A stretch of DNA of 33,208 nt from assembly GCA_910584935.1 (NCBI GenBank), contig CAJUDU010000006.1, positions 34,561 through 67,768 of the forward strand. Direction: 5' to 3'. The translations under genes and the position numbers were made by a program. Below the pieces are notes generated by a model. The model saw nothing but the letters and a program-made list of their open reading frames with translations, was not told the origin of the DNA and did not search any database. Positions 31,559 through 33,208 of this stretch are shown in pieces; the stretch's first letter is position 1, and every line of letters begins with the position of its first letter. The stretch is from an uncultured Butyricicoccus sp. GTDB taxonomy: Bacteria > Bacillota > Clostridia > Oscillospirales > Butyricicoccaceae.

Positions 31559-32935
31559 TTATGCGCTGAACTTTAGCACATAACCCATAATAAAGATAAA
31601 AAATACAATCGCAGGCAGGATATAACTGACGTATATCCGCAGCCATTTCGGGAATTTTAACCCTTCACCGCTGTCTGCTTCTTGTAAGAAATTTTTCCAG
31701 CCCCAGCCGCGCCGGGAAGTGCAGAATAATAAATATACCATGGAACCAAGCGGCAGCAGATTGTTGGATACAATGAAATCTTCAATCGATTGAATGTCAC
31801 CAATATGCGGCAGGGAAATGCTGCTTAATACGTTAAACCCAAGGATGCAGGGCATGGAAATCAGCAGGATAAAAATCAAATTGAATACAATTGTTTTTTT
31901 ACGGCTCCAGCCCCATAAATCCATGCCAAAAGAAATAATGTTCTCAAATACCGCGATAATCGTGGAAAGTGCCGCAAATGACATGAAAACAAAGAATAAA
32001 GAACCCCATAAACGCCCACCAGCCATTTGATTAAAAATGTTCGGCAGGGTGATAAAAATCAAAGAGGGACCTTGCCCAGCATCTACACCAAAAGCTGCTG
32101 CTGCTGGAAAAATAATAAAACCAGACATCAAAGCAACAAAGGTATCTAAAATAGTAATGCTGATGGCTTCACCAGTTAAGCTGCGTTCCTTGCCAATGTA
32201 AGAACCAAAGATTGCAAGCGCGCCAATGCCAAGAGATAAGGTGAAAAATGCTTGTCCCATTGCAGCGAAAATGGTTTCAAATAAACCGCCTTCAGCTTCG
32301 TAGAGCTTGGAAAAGTCGGGTTTTAAGTAGAAGGTTAAGCCTTCGCCAGCACCTTCCAGCGTGACTGAACGGAATACCAAAATAATCATAATGGCAAGCA
32401 GCGCCAGCATCATGACTTTGTTGACCTTTTCAACGCCATTTTTCAGCCCGCGGGAACAAACCGCAAAACTAATCAGTACCGTTAAGCACATCCAAAAGAT
32501 AAGGTAAAGCGGGTTGCCTAACATATCGGAGAATACGCCGCCGACCTGGTCAGGGGATAACCCGGAAAATTCGCCGCGGGCGGTTTTATAAAAATAGGAA
32601 AGCATCCAGCCGCCGACTGTGGTATAAAATGCCATCAGCATATAATTGCCAAGCATGGCGCCATAGCTATATAAATGCCATTTGGTGCCTTTTGGCTCCA
32701 GCACATGGAACGAACGCGCTGCCGATTGCTGGCTGGCACGCCCAACAGCAAATTCCATGACCATAATGGGCAAGCCTAAAATGAGCAGGAACAGCAAATA
32801 AATGAGGACAAATGCCGCGCCGCCATATTGCCCGGCAATATAAGGGAAGCGCCAGACGTTCCCCAAACCGATTGCGCAGCCTGCCGAAATTAAAATAAAT
32901 CCCAGCCGCGAGCCGAATTTTTCCCGTTTTTTCAT
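31559..32935 (-). CDS. Neurotransmitter:sodium symporter (NSS) family amino-acid transporter
   Basis: 458 aa from the ATG at 32935, preceded by AAAGGAG; the frame extends 41 codons upstream without an RBS and through a palindrome. The NSS signature lies at the N-terminus: SRLGFILISAGCAIGLGNVWRFPYIAG with the unwound TM1 (GLGNVWRFP) and QYGGAAFVLIYLLFLLILGLPIMVMEFAVGR in TM2. About 11 helices can be counted. Bacterial members (LeuT, MhsT, TnaT) take up amino acids with sodium. The C-terminus ends directly after the last helix. The substrate cannot be read from the sequence. It is followed by a triple-hairpin terminator region. Confidence 0.93.
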   Translation of the reverse strand: MKKREKFGSRLGFILISAGCAIGLGNVWRFPYIAGQYGGAAFVLIYLLFLLILGLPIMVMEFAVGRASQQSAARSFHVLEPKGTKWHLYSYGAMLGNYMLMAFYTTVGGWMLSYFYKTARGEFSGLSPDQVGGVFSDMLGNPLYLIFWMCLTVLISFAVCSRGLKNGVEKVNKVMMLALLAIMIILVFRSVTLEGAGEGLTFYLKPDFSKLYEAEGGLFETIFAAMGQAFFTLSLGIGALAIFGSYIGKERSLTGEAISITILDTFVALMSGFIIFPAAAAFGVDAGQGPSLIFITLPNIFNQMAGGRLWGSLFFVFMSFAALSTIIAVFENIISFGMDLWGWSRKKTIVFNLIFILLISMPCILGFNVLSSISLPHIGDIQSIEDFIVSNNLLPLGSMVYLLFCTSRRGWGWKNFLQEADSGEGLKFPKWLRIYVSYILPAIVFFIFIMGYVLKFSA

Positions 32936-33039
32936 AGTTCTCCTTTCCGGCGCGGCATATGCCGCCCAGATACTGCTATGGTATTGATATAGCAGAGTGA
33001 TTTTTTTGATGCTTTGCTTTTGCAAAGTGGGGCGTGGTA

Positions 33040-33070
33040 AATGGCGCAGCCTTTGCAAAACTGCGCCATT
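33040..33070. repeat. Palindrome upstream of the transporter gene
   Basis: AATGGCGCAG (33040-33049) and CTGCGCCATT (33061-33070) form a perfect 10-bp stem with an 11-nt loop. It lies about 105 bp before the transporter start and has no T tract. The last 140 bases of the window show no recognisable gene. Confidence 0.6.
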
Positions 33071-33208
33071 TCATGGATAAAAAGGGCTATTTTCCATTAT
33101 ATAAGGCGGAAAACCGCCATTCTTCCGAATGATTGATTTGCACGGCAGCAACAGTTAAGGAACCACTGATTAAAGCTCCTCTCAAATCACATGCAATCGA
33201 AACATGAT

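Overview
The window comes from a Gram-positive-type (Bacillota, probably Clostridia) chromosome. This is inferred from strong AGGAGG-like ribosome binding sites, GTG and TTG starts, sigma-A-type promoters (TTGACA-17/18-TATAAT) and the mix of housekeeping genes. No rRNA, tRNA or marker gene fixes the species.

Region 1 (1-23261, all + strand) is the distal three quarters of a contractile injection system (CIS) operon. Genes overlap or sit a few bases apart, so it reads as one transcription unit that begins upstream of the window. Sheath, inner tube and tape measure are not here and should lie upstream. Recognisable structural parts, in order: a repeat-rich protein (cut by the window edge), a tube-like LysM protein, gpD-like hub, gp5/VgrG-like spike, gp25 wedge, two gp6/J-like baseplate proteins, tail protein I, a 590-aa protein with an Ig-like C-terminus, then later the DUF4255 cap protein (Afp16/Pvc16 type), a beta-rich protein, a DUF4280 PAAR-like tip and an AAA+ ATPase (Afp15/Pvc15 type).

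Between and after these lies an accessory module that is the most interesting part of the window: a kinase-like protein, a four-pass membrane HAMP-cyclase homologue, a small single-pass protein, a single-pass MORN-repeat protein and a two-pass SpoIIE/PPM phosphatase-HATPase homologue. The kinase, cyclase, phosphatase and HATPase folds all lack the residues needed for catalysis. I infer a membrane-linked CIS whose anchoring or firing is controlled by pseudoenzymes. No obvious toxin effector is encoded in the visible part.

Region 2 (23262-23972) has no convincing protein gene. It holds palindromes, a strong promoter followed by about 280 bp of stem-loops ending in an intrinsic terminator (a candidate non-coding RNA), and a second terminator-like hairpin.

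Region 3 (23973-28416, +) is housekeeping: trmB, malQ with a possible attenuator leader, an unusual fusion of a Gph-like HAD phosphatase with a LUD domain, and an XRE regulator with membrane helices.

Region 4 (28423-31465, -) is visibly AT-richer. It has a family of small membrane proteins that have duplicated, fused and decayed, and a secreted permuted NlpC/P60-type hydrolase. Region 5 (31466-33208, -) is an NSS-family sodium-coupled amino-acid transporter with palindromic sequences on both sides.
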